From positions 1,586,421 to 1,650,420 of the forward strand of contig LSFY01000001.1 of NCBI GenBank assembly GCA_001584565.1: a stretch of 64,000 nucleotides of DNA, written 5' to 3'. The position numbers were made by a program, and so were the translations under genes. The notes beneath the pieces are model-generated. The model was not told the DNA's origin. It did not search any database and saw nothing but the letters and a program-made list of their open reading frames with translations. The DNA is from Alkalithermobacter thermoalcaliphilus JW-YL-7 = DSM 7308 (GTDB lineage Bacteria > Bacillota > Clostridia > Peptostreptococcales > Peptostreptococcaceae). The number at the start of each line of letters is the position of its first letter. Position 1 is the first letter of the stretch. Positions 15,623 through 25,171 of this stretch are shown here, piece by piece.

Positions 15623-16540
15623 CTACACTTCTTTCGTAATCGCAGCTTCTCCTATTTTAGATAACTCTCTTTCTTTTTCTATAGTACTTTTTAAATAGCT
15701 AAGAAACTCATCTTTTAAATCTTCTCTTCTTAAAGCATACTCTACTGTTGCCTGTAAAAAACCTAACTTATCACCTACATCATACCTTTTACCTTCAAAG
15801 TCATAAGCATACATAGCTTCCCTACTTGCAAGCTCTTTTAAAGCATCTGTAAGCTGTATCTCTCCACCTTTTCCTGGCTTTGTATCTTCTAAAATTTCAA
15901 ATATAGCTGGATTAATTATGTATCTACCTAAAATAGCTACATTAGACGGAGCATCTTCTACAGATGGCTTTTCTACCAATCCCTTAACCTTATACACTCT
16001 ATCTTCTATAAACTTTCCATCTACAATTCCATACTTACTTACATCTTCAAGCTTTACCTGTTGAACCCCTAGTATAGAAGTTTTGTATTGTTCATAAACC
16101 TCTATCATTTGTTTTAAACAAGGCTTATCAGGATTATATACTATGTCATCTCCTAATAAAACTGCAAAAGGTTCATTTCCTATAAAACTTTTAGCACAAT
16201 ATATAGCATGCCCAAGTCCTTTAGGTTCTTTTTGCCTAATATAATGGATATTTACCATATCAGATATCTTTCTAACTTCCTCTAACAGATCATGCTTTCC
16301 TTTAGTTTCAAGTTCTAGTTCTAGTTCAACTGATTTGTCAAAGTGATCTTCTATACTTTTTTTATTTCTTCCAGTTATTATAAGGATTTCTTCTATACCA
16401 GATTCTACAGCTTCTTCAATTATGTATTGAAGTGTTGGCTTATCAACTATAGGAAGCATCTCCTTAGGCTGAGCCTTAGTTGCTGGCAAAAATCTTGTTC
16501 CAAGCCCAGCTGCAGGTATTATAGCTTTACGTACTTTCAT
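15623..16540 (-). CDS. galU: UTP-glucose-1-phosphate uridylyltransferase
   Basis: The 305-residue enzyme makes UDP-glucose from UTP and glucose-1-phosphate. It opens with the nucleotide-binding signature KAIIPAAGLGTRFLPATKAQPKEMLP; further on it has LLGDD, GLVEKP, GRYIINP and GKGGEIQLTDALK, all typical for GalU. The ATG has AGGAGG eight bases upstream. It closes the polysaccharide transcript; its product UDP-glucose feeds UDP-glucose dehydrogenase (ugd) and GalE in the same locus. The length is normal. Confidence 0.95.
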   Translation of the reverse strand: MKVRKAIIPAAGLGTRFLPATKAQPKEMLPIVDKPTLQYIIEEAVESGIEEILIITGRNKKSIEDHFDKSVELELELETKGKHDLLEEVRKISDMVNIHYIRQKEPKGLGHAIYCAKSFIGNEPFAVLLGDDIVYNPDKPCLKQMIEVYEQYKTSILGVQQVKLEDVSKYGIVDGKFIEDRVYKVKGLVEKPSVEDAPSNVAILGRYIINPAIFEILEDTKPGKGGEIQLTDALKELASREAMYAYDFEGKRYDVGDKLGFLQATVEYALRREDLKDEFLSYLKSTIEKERELSKIGEAAITKEV

Positions 16541-16598
16541 TTTTATTACCTCCTCATGAAATAAACAGCTAGAAAAAAGTACTTACTACAAACTACTA

Positions 16599-18158
16599 CT
16601 ATCCTACTTTCTTTTTAAAAAACTTATTTTTAAATAGATTTATACCCCATTCTACTTCTTCCACTTTCATAAAATATATCGAAATTGCATATAATAAAGC
16701 ACCTGTTCCTGCTGAAAACATTAGTATTATTAAATCTTTTATGTTATTTCCACCAAATATAGCTTCTAAATTATAATACATAAAATAAACAACTACTCCC
16801 ATTATAATAGAAGAAATCCCTGACTTTAACATACAAATTAGATATCCTTTGATTCCTAATGGCCCTATTTTTTTTCTTAAAGAATACAATAATAATATCG
16901 AAGTTAGAATTGCAGATATAGATGTAGCTAAAGCTAAGCCTCTATGGGCCATGTATCTTATAAGTATAAGATTTAAAATAATATTAACAGCTACTGCTAT
17001 CGCAGCATTTATCATAGGAGTTTTGGTATCTTGCAATGAATAAAATGCTCTATTTAGCAAAGGTTTTAAAGCAACACCAACTAATCCAACAGAGTAAAAT
17101 ACCATAGCACCTACAGTTAAATAAGTGGCCTCTTGATTAAAGGCTCCCCTTTGAAATGCTACTCTTACAATAGGCTCAGCTAAAACTATCATCCCTACTG
17201 ATGCAGGTATTGCAATTAGTATAATAGTATTAAAACTGTACCTTAACATCTTTTTAAAACCATTTAAATTATCTTTGTTTGATTCCTTTGAAAGCATAGG
17301 AAAAATTACTGTAGATAAGTTAGCAATAAAAATTCCAAAAATAAAATTTGTTAGTCTATTTCCATAATTTAATGCTGAAATACTTCCTTCTGTTAAAGTA
17401 GAAGCTAAAGATCTGTCTATAATTTGATTTAAATCGTCAATAGCAACACTTAATAATACTGGTGGAATTAAATAAAGTAGTTTTTTTAGATATTCATCCT
17501 TAAAATCGATTTTAAACTGATATTTAAATCCTATCTTTTTTATATTAGGTATTTGAATCAAAAATTGAGAAAAAGTAGCAATTACACTTGCAACCATTAA
17601 TCCTTTGATACCAAAAATACCTGATAAAAATACCAAAAAGAAAATATTAATTATGTTAAAAGGTAAATTTGATAATCCTTCTTCTGTAAATATCATTTCA
17701 CTTTGCAAATATCCACGGACAATATTTATTAAACAGGTAATGAATATCATAGGTAAACCTAGACGCATAAGATATTTTGCTAAGTATAATTGCTGGTCTT
17801 CAAATCCAATAGCTAGAATTTTAATAACATTAGGTGCTAAGAAATAGAGAAGTAGTATTAATAGTGAAGATATAAGAAGAAATAAATTTAAAAAGTTATT
17901 AGTATGGTTAATTTTTGCTTTTTTACCTTCTTTAATTTCAATCTCTGATAATATTGGGATTAAAGTAGTTCTAATGGAACTAATAAAAAAACTAGAAAAA
18001 AGTGTTGTTGCAGTTAAAGCAACAAAGAAAGCATCTGTTTCTAATCCTGCACCAAATTTTGATGCTATAAGGACTTCTCTGAAAAATCCAAGTACTTTAC
18101 TTATTAGAGTAAATACTGCTAATATAAATATTGATTTTACTGCTTTACTTCCTGACAA
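16599..18158 (-). CDS. MurJ/MviN-type flippase
   Basis: The 519-residue membrane protein starts at TTG 18156-18158 behind GAGGAGAG. It has about 14 membrane segments and the MOP/MVF features ISKVLGFFREVLIASKFGAG near the N-terminus and RAFYSLQDTKTPMINA in the second half. MurJ moves lipid II across the membrane; clostridia often have several copies, and this one sits between galU and ugd, so it may carry the lipid-linked polysaccharide unit in place of a Wzx flippase. That role is inferred from place only. It is 21 bases from ugd in one transcript. Confidence 0.88.
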   Translation of the reverse strand: MSGSKAVKSIFILAVFTLISKVLGFFREVLIASKFGAGLETDAFFVALTATTLFSSFFISSIRTTLIPILSEIEIKEGKKAKINHTNNFLNLFLLISSLLILLLYFLAPNVIKILAIGFEDQQLYLAKYLMRLGLPMIFITCLINIVRGYLQSEMIFTEEGLSNLPFNIINIFFLVFLSGIFGIKGLMVASVIATFSQFLIQIPNIKKIGFKYQFKIDFKDEYLKKLLYLIPPVLLSVAIDDLNQIIDRSLASTLTEGSISALNYGNRLTNFIFGIFIANLSTVIFPMLSKESNKDNLNGFKKMLRYSFNTIILIAIPASVGMIVLAEPIVRVAFQRGAFNQEATYLTVGAMVFYSVGLVGVALKPLLNRAFYSLQDTKTPMINAAIAVAVNIILNLILIRYMAHRGLALATSISAILTSILLLYSLRKKIGPLGIKGYLICMLKSGISSIIMGVVVYFMYYNLEAIFGGNNIKDLIILMFSAGTGALLYAISIYFMKVEEVEWGINLFKNKFFKKKVG

Positions 18159-18179
18159 AATAGTTCTCTCCTCATCCTA

Positions 18180-19346
18180 TTAATCTCTACAATAAATATC
18201 CCTAGTATATACTTTATCCATTACATCTTGTAGATCTTCTGAAAGTCTATTAGCTAAAATTACATCAGATATATTTTTAAATTCTTCTAAATCTCTAATT
18301 ACCTTTGAATTGTAGAAAGTGTCTTCTTGTAATACTGGCTCATATATAACAACTTCTATACCCTTTCCTTTAATTCGTTTCATTACCCCTTGAATAGCTG
18401 ATTGTCTAAAATTATCAGAATCTGTTTTCATTGTAAGTCTATATACTCCAACAACTTTTGGATTTCTTTTTATTATCATATCAGCGATATGGTCTTTTCT
18501 GGTTCTATTAGCATCTACAATTGCTCCAATTATGTTATTAGGTACATCTTCATAATTTGCCCTTAATTGTTTTGTATCTTTAGGTAAGCAATATCCGCCA
18601 TAACCAAAGGAAGGATTATTGTAATGATTTCCTATTCTAGGATCTAAACATACCCCTTCTATTATTTGCTTGGTATTTAATCCTCTCAGTTCTGCATATG
18701 TATCAAGCTCATTGAAGAATGCAACTCTCATTGCAAGATATGTATTAGAAAAAAGTTTTATAGCTTCTGCTTCTGTCGGGTTAGTAAATAAGACAGGAAC
18801 ATCTTTTTTTATAGCTCCTTGTAATAATAAGTCAGTAAATACTTTAGCTCTATCTGACTGTTCTCCTACAATTATCCTTGAAGGATAAAGGTTATCATAA
18901 AGAGCCTTTCCTTCCCTTAAAAATTCTGGAGAGAATATTATATTATCAGTTTCAAACATTTTTTTCACTTTTTCTGTATAACCTACTGGTATAGTTGATT
19001 TAATAACCATTACTGCATCGGGATTAATAGATAACACATTAGCAATAACTGCTTCTACTGTTCTTGTATTAAAGTAATTCTTTTCTGGATCATAGTCCGT
19101 TGGAGTAGCAATAACTACAAAATCAGCATCTTTGTATGCTTTAAAGTTATCAGTTGTAGCAACCAAATTTAATTCTTTAGTATCTAGAAATTCTTGTATT
19201 TCTTTATCTACTATTGGTGATAATTTTCTATTAACCATATCTACTTTTTCCTGAATAATATCTACTGCTACCACTTCGTTATGTTGTGCTAATAAAACCG
19301 CTATTGATAAACCTACATAACCCATTCCTGCAACTGCAATTTTCAT
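18180..19346 (-). CDS. ugd: UDP-glucose 6-dehydrogenase
   Basis: The 388-residue enzyme oxidises UDP-glucose to UDP-glucuronate with two NAD+. It has the Rossmann start [20 protein letters not shown], the catalytic Cys motif [15 protein letters not shown] (about residues 250-264) and the central [11 protein letters not shown]. The ATG has AGGGGG upstream. The next gene upstream is a UDP-glucuronate epimerase, so together they would supply UDP-galacturonate. A second copy at 26252-27417 of the same length is frameshifted; over long stretches the two are nearly identical in DNA. Confidence 0.95.
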   Translation of the reverse strand: MKIAVAGMGYVGLSIAVLLAQHNEVVAVDIIQEKVDMVNRKLSPIVDKEIQEFLDTKELNLVATTDNFKAYKDADFVVIATPTDYDPEKNYFNTRTVEAVIANVLSINPDAVMVIKSTIPVGYTEKVKKMFETDNIIFSPEFLREGKALYDNLYPSRIIVGEQSDRAKVFTDLLLQGAIKKDVPVLFTNPTEAEAIKLFSNTYLAMRVAFFNELDTYAELRGLNTKQIIEGVCLDPRIGNHYNNPSFGYGGYCLPKDTKQLRANYEDVPNNIIGAIVDANRTRKDHIADMIIKRNPKVVGVYRLTMKTDSDNFRQSAIQGVMKRIKGKGIEVVIYEPVLQEDTFYNSKVIRDLEEFKNISDVILANRLSEDLQDVMDKVYTRDIYCRD

Positions 19347-19385
19347 CTTAAATTCCCCCTATTCAATATTTTTTATGTTTTTAAA

Positions 19386-20393
19386 TTATACACCATAATA
19401 TTCTTTGTACCAATCTACAAACTTACCTAAACCTTCTTCAATGCTTGTCCTAGGTTTAAATCCAGTATCATTTTCTAAGTCAGATACATCTGCATAAGTT
19501 CTTAGCACATCTCCTGGTTGCATTTCCATAAACACTTTATTTGCCTTCTTACCTATCTTTTCTTCTAAAATTGAAATAAACTTTTCAAGCTTTACAGGTT
19601 TATTATTACCTATGTTATATATCTTATATGGTGCAAAACTTGTACTTATATCATCTTTTGATTCATCCCAATCTAGTTTTGGTTGTGGTATTAAATCAAG
19701 TAATCTATATATTCCTTCTACAATATCATCAATATAAGTAAAGTCTCTTTCCATGTTACCATGATTAAATACTTTTATTGGATTTCCTTCTATTATATCC
19801 TTAGTAAATGAGAAATAAGCCATATCTGGTCTTCCCCAAGGGCCATAAACTGTAAAAAATCTTAGCCCTGTTGTTGGTATTTTGTATAAATGGCTATAAG
19901 TATGGGACATAAGCTCATTTGCTTTTTTAGTAGCGGCATATAAACTTACTGGGTGATCTACATTATGATTTGTTGAAAATGGAGCAACTTTATTACCACC
20001 ATACACAGAACTTGAAGAAGCATATATTAAATGTTTTACTGGATAATTTCTACATGCTTCAAGTATATTCATAAATCCTACTAAATTTGAATCTACATAG
20101 GCATATGGATTTTTAAGAGAATACCTTACTCCAGCTTGGGCTGCAAGATGTATTACATATTCTGGTTTGTATGTCTCAAATATTTTATCAACTTCTACTT
20201 TATCTTTAAGGTCTACTTTGTGAAATATAAAGTTGTAATTTTGTTTTAGTATTGCTAATCGGTCTTCTTTTAATTTTGGATCATAATAGTCATTTAAATT
20301 ATCAATCCCTATTACTTGATAGTTTTTTTCTAGTAATAAGTTAGATAGGTGAAAACCTATAAATCCAGCTGCACCTGTTATTAGTATTTTCAA
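19386..20393 (-). CDS. UDP-glucuronate 4-epimerase family (extended SDR)
   Basis: I choose the TTG at 20391-20393 ([13 protein letters not shown]) because GAGGTG lies six bases upstream; an in-frame GTG at 20402 is inside that ribosome site. The 335-residue protein has the GAAGFIGFH dinucleotide motif at residues 7-15, the SDR catalytic SSSSVYG with YAATK (Tyr-x-x-x-Lys), and [16 protein letters not shown], typical of CapI/WbnF-type epimerases that turn UDP-glucuronate into UDP-galacturonate. It lies 40 bases ahead of ugd and should share its transcript. A UDP-glucose or other sugar epimerase is less likely given the neighbour. Confidence 0.88.
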   Translation of the reverse strand: MKILITGAAGFIGFHLSNLLLEKNYQVIGIDNLNDYYDPKLKEDRLAILKQNYNFIFHKVDLKDKVEVDKIFETYKPEYVIHLAAQAGVRYSLKNPYAYVDSNLVGFMNILEACRNYPVKHLIYASSSSVYGGNKVAPFSTNHNVDHPVSLYAATKKANELMSHTYSHLYKIPTTGLRFFTVYGPWGRPDMAYFSFTKDIIEGNPIKVFNHGNMERDFTYIDDIVEGIYRLLDLIPQPKLDWDESKDDISTSFAPYKIYNIGNNKPVKLEKFISILEEKIGKKANKVFMEMQPGDVLRTYADVSDLENDTGFKPRTSIEEGLGKFVDWYKEYYGV

Positions 20394-20465
20394 ACAATTC
20401 ACCTCTTTACATTATTTTTAAGATGAGTTTATGACCAGATTATATAAAATCAATTTATTTAAACA

Positions 20466-20498
20466 TTTATTAATGCTTGGAAATATTAATGCTTGGAA
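20466..20498 (+). repeat. Tandem 16-bp repeat
   Basis: TATTAATGCTTGGAAA occurs twice in direct order in the short gap between the epimerase promoter region and the remnant gene. It shows no coding or stem character and may be a trace of rearrangement. Confidence 0.6.
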
Positions 20499-20504
20499 AA
20501 AGAG

Positions 20505-20755
20505 CTATAGTTTTAAAAATTCTTTCATATAGTTTTTATTTAGCAATGCTTTTTTCATCAATTTTGGGTGTATTAAATTTCTTTTTTCCTCAAAACCTTT
20601 TAACCAATTCTTATCTAGTGTTCTTTCTAACATACTTAAAACACTATTATTTTTGATATTTAAAATCGTAGTGCATAATTCTTCTTGATCAATTTGTTTA
20701 TAGAATCTTATAGTCTTTGGATGATATGGAAAACTAATTGTGATGTTAGTATATA
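20505..20755 (-). pseudogene. 3' remnant of a probable polysaccharide pyruvyltransferase
   Basis: About 83 codons remain in frame to a TAG at 20505-20507; upstream the sequence runs into the left end of an IS3-family remnant. The pieces ISFPYHPKTIRFYKQI and LSMLERTLDKNWLKGFEEKR resemble the C-terminus of the CsaB-like polysaccharide pyruvyltransferase family (the xYHPKxxxF element is common there), which adds pyruvate ketals to sugar polymers. The similarity is weak and from memory, so a glycosyltransferase of another type is possible. No start codon or ribosome site of its own was seen. Confidence 0.45.
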
Positions 20756-20816
20756 AGTATGGACACAAAATAAGGTTTTTAATATACTAATAACCATGAA
20801 AGGAAGTGTCCATAAA

Positions 20817-21083
20817 ATGTCTGAAAGAAGAACTTTTACAGAAGAATTTAAAACAATGATTACTGAGTTAGTAGCATCTGGACAATCAGTTAAAGAAGTA
20901 GCCCGCGAATATAGCCTAAGCGAGACATCAATCCGTAATTGGGTGAAGAAAAAGGCCCCAATCAAAACAGAAGAAGGTACTATAAACCTAGAGGAAATCA
21001 ATAGAATCAAAAAAGAAAATGCTAGACTTAAGGAAGAAAATGAAATATTAAAAAAGGCTATGGCTATATTCGCGAAGAAATAA
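20817..21083 (+). CDS. IS3-family transposase OrfA (HTH_Tnp_1)
   Basis: The 88-residue protein (from ATG 20817; the ATG at 20796 gives 95) has an N-terminal helix-turn-helix of the IS3 type (RRTFTEEFKTMITELVASG, then VKEVAREYSLSETSIRNW) and a leucine-zipper-like C-terminus (INRIKKENARLKEENEILKK). OrfA binds the IS ends and is normally fused to OrfB by a programmed frameshift near its 3' end. Here OrfB is almost gone, so this is a relict. Confidence 0.85.
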   Translation: MSERRTFTEEFKTMITELVASGQSVKEVAREYSLSETSIRNWVKKKAPIKTEEGTINLEEINRIKKENARLKEENEILKKAMAIFAKK

Positions 21084-21186
21084 ATCCAGTAAATACATAG
21101 AAGGTTTTTACAATAGAAAAAGGATTCATTCTGCCATAAATTATATGTCACCTATTGAGTTTGAGCAATTATGTAAAGTAGCTTAG
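21082..21186 (+). pseudogene. C-terminal stub of IS3 transposase OrfB
   Basis: The 34 codons read KSSKYIEGFYNRKRIHSAIN then YMSPIEFEQLC, the usual end of IS3 OrfB (the YNxxRxHSxxxxxSPxxFE pattern). The DDE catalytic part is missing. It begins in the overlapping frame at the orfA stop, so one internal deletion explains it. Confidence 0.85.
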
Positions 21187-21365
21187 TTTGCTTTAGATTC
21201 GAGCCTGAGGGGAATAATAGCCACCCCAACGGGGCTTGTCCTTGATAATCCAATAAATAAATGCTACAATTCACCTTCACGAAGGCGAATTTACATAGTT
21301 TGCTTTGAGTTCTTCGCCTTCGGGTGATAACTTAAAAGCATTTATGTTTGGATTGTCAAGGATGG
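21187..21365. repeat. GC-rich palindromic element abutting the broken flippase gene
   Basis: An imperfect outer inverted repeat pairs CCTTGATAATCCAATAAATA (from 21240) with the reverse complement of the stretch ending TTTGGATTGTCAAGG (to 21361). Inside it, CACCTTCACGAAGGCGAA (21273-21289 area) pairs with TTCGCCTTCGGGTGATAA (21312-21329). A further hairpin CCCC-AAC-GGGG lies at 21223-21234. The 11-mer TAGTTTGCTTT occurs twice in direct order (21185 and 21297). On the minus strand the frame of the flippase reads on into it (NAFKLSPEGEELKANYVNSP). It looks like a small non-autonomous mobile element or REP-like sequence, but I cannot name a family. Confidence 0.6.
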
Positions 21366-22488
21366 CGGTAATTTTATCATAAAAACCTAAAATTTTGTCC
21401 AATATATTGACATAGATCCAATATCCGATCATACCAATTGAATAATAAAATAGTACTTTTGAAGTCATTTCTATAGCTTCGCTATTAAACGCACCTCTAC
21501 CAAATAAAATAGAGAATAAAGGTTTTGATAATACCATAATCCCTACTGTTGCTGGTAAATACTATAATCATAATTCCTAAAATCGATTTTTTTAACACTG
21601 CCTTTATGCCGGTAGTGTTTTTATCAACCATCATTCTAGATATTTTTGGGTATAGCACTGTTACTATTGACATAACAAAAATTCCTTGAATAAATCCTGT
21701 TAATTTACTAGCGTAGTTTAAAGATGAAATTCCTCCGATTACAATATTAGATGCTAATGTTCTATCTACCAACGTATTAATTTGATTAACTGAGAGTCCT
21801 AACATTACTGGTAATGCCATATTGAAAAGATTAACAATATTATTATCTTTAATATCTAATTTAAATTGGTATTTATAACCTTTTTGCCTCGTAAATGGAA
21901 CTAATATAAACAATTGTGATGCTGTTGCAACTACAAAACCTATTGATAAAACAATTATGTCTATTTTTTTACTTAAAATAATTGATGCTATTACTAAAAT
22001 ATTAAAAGGCAATCCAATTAATGCGGGTATCAGATACCTATCTTTAACTTGTAAAAAACCTGAATAAATAGTCATAACCCCAGTAAAATAAATCGCTAAT
22101 ATACTAATTTTTGATAATCTAATGGCTAATTGAAGGGTTTCACCTTCGAATCCAGTTGCGAATAATTTAACAACAGTTTCAGCGAACGGAAATACAATTG
22201 CAATTATTACTGTACATATAATTAGTAATATTGTAATTATGTTATTCATGAAATCATTAGCATCATTTTCTTTTTGATTTTTTAATATACTTGTATAAAT
22301 TGGTATAAATCCTGCTGTTAAACCAGCTATGATAAACCCGAAAATTACACTTGGTATTGTCTGAGATATCAAATAGGCATCACTAACATTAGATGCACCA
22401 TAATAATATGATATAATGATGTCTCTTAAAAAGCCAAATATTTTAGAAATAATAGTTATCAGCATTATTGCTTTGCAGTTTTTTTCAT
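21364..22488 (-). pseudogene. Second MurJ/Wzx-type flippase, broken
   Basis: A ribosome site AGGAG and ATG (22486-22488) open MKKTAK, but a missing base shifts the frame; the body resumes with MLITIISKIFGFLRDIIIS, the MVF signature. A second shift, one extra base near 21558, moves the frame to PATVGIMVLSKPLFSILFGRG; and the last third of the protein is missing, replaced after GMIGY by unrelated sequence of the palindromic element. The intact parent would be about 510 residues with 14 membrane segments. It is next to the Wzy polymerase gene, so it was probably the flippase for the repeat unit. If dead, the copy at 16599-18158 may have taken over. Confidence 0.85.
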
Positions 22489-22524
22489 ATAATTACTCCT
22501 TAAACACTTATTAGATAAATAAGC

Positions 22525-23967
22525 TTAATGCGTATTACTCGAAGAATCAATTCGAGTTGCTTCATTATTTTTACTTCGATTTTTACTTAATAAATGTATT
22601 AAAAGATATATGAAAAATGGCATTAGATAGATTCTGAATAATTTATAAAAAGCAGAACCTAAATGTATTCTCAACCCATCTAGAGCAAAAATTGGCAAAG
22701 CTCCTGCATACAACAATAATGAGCTAACTGATCTTTTTTCTTTATAATTTTGAAATATCCATGAGATTGTCCACCCATATAAAAACATATGAATGACTAC
22801 TCCTAACATTCCAAAATTCATATACCCTTCTGTTACAGGAGAAAAACCTAAACCACCACCTCCTGCTAAAATATCAGGATGGTACTTATCTAAAAACCAT
22901 ACCGACGGGTTAACTCCAATATAATTAAATAATCGATTTATAAATGGAAAAGGGGTTCCTATTGCAGATATATAAGAACGTCCGTAAAATTCAAACCCAT
23001 TTCCATTTTCTATGACCTCTAGTAACGATTTAGCTGGGATTCTAAATTCATTAATATTTGATGGCAAAGGCATAAACGCCATTGGATTATTGGTGAAAAT
23101 TCTCCAAGTATTTGTTACTGTTTCGGTAAAGCCATAAGGCAAATAATACCTAGCATTGGAATATAACTGAGATGCAATTATTCCAATTATAAGCATAAAA
23201 ATTACTAATTTCCCATTAATATTTCTTTTTTGATAATAATAAACTATACTTATGAAGATAAAGGTATATACAAGTGTACTTCTCCCCCCAATAAGAAAGA
23301 AGACAATTACTGAGATACTAATAATTATGATACCTAACTGTTTACTACTTACTGATGAAGTTTTCAAGCCATAATACCAAATAATTGCTCCTGATAAAAT
23401 TAACCATTGAAATCCTCCGCCAATCATAAAAGTAGTCGTTAAATGTAAAAACCTGTCTCCACCATAACCTATGTTTATTAAATTACCAATTCCACCGAAT
23501 GAAATAATCTCAGATAACGTTGAAACAAAAGCTACCAACAAAAATATAATGCTTGTCCTTTTTAGGATCTGTCTTTGATGGGATTCATTAAATGAATTCT
23601 TATTGAGCTTATTTCTTTTCCTCATACTTAGTCCAATATTTAAACTTACCATACCTAATAATTGTAAAGATAAATAAATTGATAAAGTGGATGATGAAAA
23701 TTCTTCTTTATAAGCTAAGGGTCCTAACGCATATAACATATATGTAAAAGGAATTATTGTCTTTGGGGTCAACGGCTCAATTCTTTTATTTAGCAACACC
23801 TTTAATAGTGGATAAAGCCCTACAGTCAAAATTGCAACTACAAAAGCAGACTCTATCAATATTACCTCCATTATGTAAAGTAATGATAGCGCCAGAGCTA
23901 ATGTAAGAATTAAAAAATACTTTAGTAAAAATTTTAACTTTGTACTTGCGTATCTATTTTTTAACAT
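22525..23967 (-). CDS. O-antigen/capsule repeat-unit polymerase (Wzy-like)
   Basis: The 480-residue protein (ATG behind AAGGAGTAG) has about 11-12 hydrophobic segments and a long outside loop (residues about 260-380, with RIPAKSLLEVIENGNGFEFY and GGGGLGFSPVTEGYMNFG). That layout and the GFSPVTEGYMNFG motif fit the oligosaccharide repeat-unit polymerase group, which joins lipid-linked units outside the membrane. It lies between flippase and glycosyltransferase genes, as is usual in Wzx/Wzy loci. Codons such as CGG, GCG and CGT are more frequent here than in the housekeeping genes, which suggests transfer. Confidence 0.85.
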   Translation of the reverse strand: MLKNRYASTKLKFLLKYFLILTLALALSLLYIMEVILIESAFVVAILTVGLYPLLKVLLNKRIEPLTPKTIIPFTYMLYALGPLAYKEEFSSSTLSIYLSLQLLGMVSLNIGLSMRKRNKLNKNSFNESHQRQILKRTSIIFLLVAFVSTLSEIISFGGIGNLINIGYGGDRFLHLTTTFMIGGGFQWLILSGAIIWYYGLKTSSVSSKQLGIIIISISVIVFFLIGGRSTLVYTFIFISIVYYYQKRNINGKLVIFMLIIGIIASQLYSNARYYLPYGFTETVTNTWRIFTNNPMAFMPLPSNINEFRIPAKSLLEVIENGNGFEFYGRSYISAIGTPFPFINRLFNYIGVNPSVWFLDKYHPDILAGGGGLGFSPVTEGYMNFGMLGVVIHMFLYGWTISWIFQNYKEKRSVSSLLLYAGALPIFALDGLRIHLGSAFYKLFRIYLMPFFIYLLIHLLSKNRSKNNEATRIDSSSNTH

Positions 23968-23990
23968 AGTCTACTCCTTATTCTTTAATG

Positions 23991-25097
23991 TCATCTACTA
24001 TCTTTCTTATTATCGTTCGCTAAATATAAATTCAAATAGTTTACGGCCATTATTTTTGCAGAAAATCTCTCTACCTGAGATTTTGCATTATGCCCAATCT
24101 CTTTTCTAAGTTCATAATTATATGATAAGTCCAATATTGCTTGAGCGATTTCTTCAATATTTACATCAACAAGCAAACCTGAAAATTTATCTTCAATCAT
24201 ATCAGGAATACCTCCCACATTAGTTGCTACTATTGGTAAACCAGTCCCCATAGCTTCAATTAATGTCATGGGCATCCCTTCCCATAAGGATGGCAATACA
24301 AATATGTCAGCCTCTTTTAGAAACGGAAATACATTATCCATAGCCCCTAAAAAAATAACGCTATTTTCTAATTCTAGGTCACGAACTTTCTCTTTAATTT
24401 TTTCTTCTAATGGCCCTGTTCCAATAAGTGTAAGTGTTGTACTCGGATTACTTTTATGTACAATTTTGAAACTATCTATTAAACCCGAGTGATTTTTAGC
24501 TTCTTTAAAACTGGCAACATGAACAATATTAATAATGTTTGGTGGATTGGGTCCGTAGTGTTTCGTCTCGCACCTTGCAAGATTAATTCCATTATATATT
24601 AAAGGCACACTAATTTTAGGTAGCTTATATTCTTCATAAAAGGTATCCTTAACCTTTGAACTAATCGCAACTGGTATAACTTTACAATATTTATAAAAGA
24701 ACTTATAAATTTTCCTTTTAAATGAGTTTATTTCTTTATTTGCTATGCTATGAATCGTGTGTACTCTTATACTAATACCTGCTAAAATTGCGGCCGGTAT
24801 AGAATATGTAGTCGCATAAAGATGAGAATGTATAACATCAGGCTTTTCTTTATAGAATAATTTAAACAATTGCCATAATATTCGTATGTCAAATCCTTTT
24901 CTTTTTCCTAAAAAATAAACATGGATGTTACATTTTTTCAACCTCTCAGTAATTGGAGAAGAATAAGTATATAAGCTAACGATCTTAACATCAACACCTT
25001 CGTTATCTAATGCGTATGATAAGTTTTCAACCATAATTTCAGCCCCTCCAAGAGCTAAATTAGGAATTATTTGCATTACTTTCAGTTTTTTCTTCAT
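23991..25097 (-). CDS. Glycosyltransferase family 4
   Basis: I place the start at ATG 25095-25097 after GAGGTGTGATA; the protein has 368 residues. It has the GT-B layout: an N-terminal domain beginning KVMQIIPNLALGGAEIMVEN and a C-terminal donor-binding domain with ADIFVLPSLWEGMPMTLIEA (the E-x7-E type motif, about residues 275-295) and IVATNVGGIPDMI. GT4 enzymes transfer a sugar from UDP- or GDP-donors with retained stereochemistry. It should add a residue to the lipid-linked repeat unit at the inner membrane face; the sugar cannot be told. Its stop is 24 bases before the polymerase start. Confidence 0.9.
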   Translation of the reverse strand: MKKKLKVMQIIPNLALGGAEIMVENLSYALDNEGVDVKIVSLYTYSSPITERLKKCNIHVYFLGKRKGFDIRILWQLFKLFYKEKPDVIHSHLYATTYSIPAAILAGISIRVHTIHSIANKEINSFKRKIYKFFYKYCKVIPVAISSKVKDTFYEEYKLPKISVPLIYNGINLARCETKHYGPNPPNIINIVHVASFKEAKNHSGLIDSFKIVHKSNPSTTLTLIGTGPLEEKIKEKVRDLELENSVIFLGAMDNVFPFLKEADIFVLPSLWEGMPMTLIEAMGTGLPIVATNVGGIPDMIEDKFSGLLVDVNIEEIAQAILDLSYNYELRKEIGHNAKSQVERFSAKIMAVNYLNLYLANDNKKDSR

Positions 25098-25171
25098 TAT
25101 CACACCTCATCTAAATTATAAGTAAAAGATTTTAATTCTTAAAAATCAAAAGAATATAAACTTAACCATAA

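Larger units (their letters stand above)
20757..21186 (+). mobile_element. IS3-family insertion sequence remnant
   Basis: The left end begins near TATGGACACAAAATAAGG; the motif GTGTCCAT recurs in opposite sense just before orfA. It contains an intact-looking orfA (20817-21083) and only the last 34 codons of orfB (21082-21186), with roughly 250 codons of the catalytic DDE domain missing. No right-end repeat was found. The element has truncated a minus-strand polysaccharide gene and cannot move by itself. Confidence 0.82.

Noticed and set aside
20708-21151. A 147-codon minus-strand ORF rich in Ser, Phe and Ile
   Set aside because: It is the reverse shadow of IS3 orfA and the orfB stub, with no ribosome site and no family likeness.
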